Source: Fimbriimonadales bacterium
Lineage (GTDB): Bacteria; Armatimonadota; Fimbriimonadia; Fimbriimonadales; Fimbriimonadaceae
DNA length: 7,885 bases
Assembly: GCA_026392145.1 (NCBI GenBank)
Contig: JAPLCS010000109.1
Coordinates: 1-7,885 of the forward strand
Direction of reading: 5' to 3'
In this document: positions 6,489-7,885 of the stretch, one piece after another
Layout of the letters: each line of letters opens with the position of its first letter
Position numbering within the stretch: the first letter of the stretch is position 1
Notes under the pieces: generated by a model
Told to the model about the DNA's origin: nothing
Databases searched by the model: none
The model's input: only the letters and a program-made list of their open reading frames with translations
Program-made: the position numbers and the translations under genes

Positions 6489-7664
6489 TTATCCCCGCCC
6501 TCCATCCACCACAACAACCGTGGCTCCTGCCTGCCGATAAGCCTCACTCATAGTGCTCGCTCCAACATACGCACGCCGAGTCGTACTCGCAAAATCATAG
6601 GCCAAAACAATCACATGGTGATTCGATCTCAGTTGACTAATCGCCCCAACCACAGCCTCGTCGTGCACCGCCGTCAAAACATAAATACTGCTTCCCGTCC
6701 CTAACTCTGTGGCAGCAGACACCAAATCCGAACCCAACGAATCAACGCCCTCAGCCATCAGCTGCCCAAGCATCAACTCAATCTCCTCGCGACGCTCAGC
6801 CTCTCCCCGCACCTGATGTTCTGGCTCCAGGAGAGGAACAGTAACCTGAATTCCCTGCCGCAACATCTGCTCAGCCATATACAAAGCATGGCCACACATC
6901 AAATCAAGACTCGACATCGAATTGCCATCCAAGTCACTCCCCTGAGTCCTCTGAATCACGAATGCGGCCGCTCCCTGGGACCCAGCCTGAAACTCTCGAA
7001 CTTGAAGCACCCCAGTCTTAGCACTGCTCCTCCAATGCACATGCCTCAGCGAGTCCCCATGTGCAAACTCACGAATCCCCCGAGGCTCAATCCCCGCTCC
7101 CGCTGACAGTCCACTAATCGCTTCGTTTATTCCCCATCCCGCCGAACTAGGCAAATCCAGATTGATAGGAATCGGCGTCGGCACCACCAAAATCTCCGTC
7201 GGCTCCGTCAAATACTGAACCGTCTTAGTGGTCAAACCAAGCGCATCAGTCGCCGTAATGTGAACATTCTTCCACCGAAAGTTTCCACGCTTCGTCGCCC
7301 GAAACTGATACATCGTCCGAACGGGCAAGTCATAAGCGGGCGCAACCGGCAAACTCGGAGTTGCAGGCACACCCGACAACGCCCGAGGCAAATCATCCGT
7401 CAAAGTCACCAATGGTCGCTTTATCTTCCGATCACTCCAAAGAATAATCTCTATCGTAATCAGTTCACCAACGTGAACCGACTTCGGTGCCACTCGTTCG
7501 ATACGCAACGCCCTCGCCGCCAACCACGACTGAATATTGCAAGCAACAATCGTCGAAATAAGCGCAAAACTCATGTAAAAAAGCGCAGGGGAGTTGATGA
7601 GAATAGCAACCATTCCCAAAAATAAAGAGGCTACTGAAAGTGCGGTGCCGGCGACCCTACGCAT
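6489..7664 (-). CDS. DUF58 domain protein
   Basis: 391 residues. Two hydrophobic helices close to the N-terminus (about 8-23 and 27-43) anchor it in the membrane. A beta-rich region follows (about 55-165). The DUF58 signature is at about 190-226: Gly-Ile-Glu-Pro-Arg-Gly-Ile-Arg-Glu-Phe (191-200), then Gly-Asp-Ser-Leu-Arg-His-Val-His-Trp (203-211), Ser-Ala-Lys (214-216) and Val-Arg-Glu-Phe (222-225). The C-terminal third (about 230-391) has the alternating strands and helices of the vWA-like fold predicted for the family, though I see no clear metal-site DxSxS. DUF58 genes usually follow moxR, as here, and the product is thought to work with the MoxR ATPase and the transglutaminase at the envelope. 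The start is supported by AAGGA 6 bases upstream. It lies 18 bases after moxR and 2 bases before the transglutaminase gene. Confidence 0.94.
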   Translation of the reverse strand: MRRVAGTALSVASLFLGMVAILINSPALFYMSFALISTIVACNIQSWLAARALRIERVAPKSVHVGELITIEIILWSDRKIKRPLVTLTDDLPRALSGVPATPSLPVAPAYDLPVRTMYQFRATKRGNFRWKNVHITATDALGLTTKTVQYLTEPTEILVVPTPIPINLDLPSSAGWGINEAISGLSAGAGIEPRGIREFAHGDSLRHVHWRSSAKTGVLQVREFQAGSQGAAAFVIQRTQGSDLDGNSMSSLDLMCGHALYMAEQMLRQGIQVTVPLLEPEHQVRGEAERREEIELMLGQLMAEGVDSLGSDLVSAATELGTGSSIYVLTAVHDEAVVGAISQLRSNHHVIVLAYDFASTTRRAYVGASTMSEAYRQAGATVVVVDGGRG

Positions 7665-7670
7665 GAAGAA

Positions 7671-7675
7671 TCCTT
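7671..7675 (-). promoter_or_regulatory. Shine-Dalgarno site for the DUF58 gene
   Basis: Reads AAGGA on the minus strand, 6 bases before ATG 7664, in the 18-base gap after the moxR stop. It is the best-formed ribosome site of the minus-strand group. Confidence 0.7.
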
Positions 7676-7682
7676 AAAAATC

Positions 7683-7885
7683 TCAAGCAACCGGAAGAGG
7701 AACAGGCACAGTGTCAACCACACTTTTGACCACTTCTTCCACCGACATCCCTTTCGCCCTAATTTCAGCGCGTGGCATCACTCGGTGGCTTAGAATCGAA
7801 GGAGCAACTGCCTTCACATCGTCTATACCAACCTGACTAGCCCCTCGCATCCCCGCCTTCGCCTGAGAAGCCCGCATAAGTTGCA
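7683..7885 (-). CDS. MoxR-type AAA+ ATPase, C-terminal fragment (cut by window edge)
   Basis: About 67 residues are visible, ending at TGA 7683-7685; the reading frame stays open to the window edge, so the start, Walker A/B and sensor regions lie outside. The visible part fits the C-terminal lid of MoxR ATPases: Arg-Ala-Ser-Gln-Ala-Lys-Ala, Gly-Ala-Ser, a Val-Gly-Ile-Asp-Asp-Val-Lys-Ala-Val-Ala-Pro helix, Leu-Ser-His-Arg-Val, then Gly-Met-Ser-Val-Glu-Glu-Val-Val and a terminal Val-Pro-Val-Pro-Leu-Pro. MoxR ATPases are thought to act as chaperone-like partners of vWA and DUF58 proteins. The identity is strengthened by the DUF58 and transglutaminase genes directly downstream on the same strand. 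An internal ATG at 7877 is not the true start. The operon promoter is probably beyond the window. Confidence 0.88.
   Translation of the reverse strand, partial: QLMRASQAKAGMRGASQVGIDDVKAVAPSILSHRVMPRAEIRAKGMSVEEVVKSVVDTVPVPLPVA

Noticed and set aside
7260..7625. 121-codon plus-strand frame opposite the DUF58 gene
   Set aside because: Arg/Asn/Pro/Gln-rich composition typical of antisense shadow; the DUF58 frame is clearly the coding one.

Overview
The window looks like ordinary bacterial chromosome. It is densely coded, roughly half G+C in the lines I counted, with short or overlapping gene junctions. It holds seven complete genes and one partial gene, all intact, in two convergent groups. 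I see no RNA gene, mobile element, CRISPR array or long repeat, and no stretch over about 70 bases without a gene. The host cannot be fixed from this alone. The mix of TTG starts, a DUF151 nuclease-like protein beside holA, and a moxR-DUF58-transglutaminase operon is compatible with Armatimonadota (for example the Fimbriimonas group), but that is a low-confidence inference.

Left part, plus strand (8-2712): a 71-residue protein with a CxxC-x10-CxxC zinc-ribbon-like core, then a membrane-anchored protein of unknown function that may be DUF4261-like, then hisF (cyclase subunit of imidazole glycerol phosphate synthase). These three are joined by two identical 4-base TTGA stop/start overlaps, each with its own Shine-Dalgarno site, so they probably form one translationally coupled unit. 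After about 70 bases comes a sugar phosphate isomerase/epimerase-like TIM-barrel protein. It has no Shine-Dalgarno site but a perfect TATAAT just ahead of its likely ATG, which suggests its own, possibly leaderless, transcript.

Right part, minus strand (7885 down to 2736): the C-terminal end of a MoxR-type AAA+ ATPase (cut by the window edge), a DUF58 protein, a TgpA-like membrane transglutaminase with intact Cys-His-Asp triad, DNA polymerase III delta subunit (holA), and a DUF151 bifunctional-nuclease-family protein. Gaps are 18, 2, 30 and 55 bases, so this reads as one operon. The first three form a widely conserved trio thought to act together at the cell envelope. The last two are DNA/information-processing genes that appear to ride on the same transcript.

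The plus strand is C-rich over G in most lines I counted, whichever strand the gene is on. This suggests replication-linked strand asymmetry, with the minus strand as leading strand, so holA and its operon would be co-oriented with replication and hisF head-on. Two places depart from this: the first ~120 bases (small zinc-ribbon gene) and a ~70-base patch inside the transglutaminase gene. I found no clear evidence of a novel defence or mobile system. The most interesting items are the coupled zinc-ribbon/membrane-protein/hisF unit, the possible leaderless promoter, and an apparently missing strand segment in HolA.
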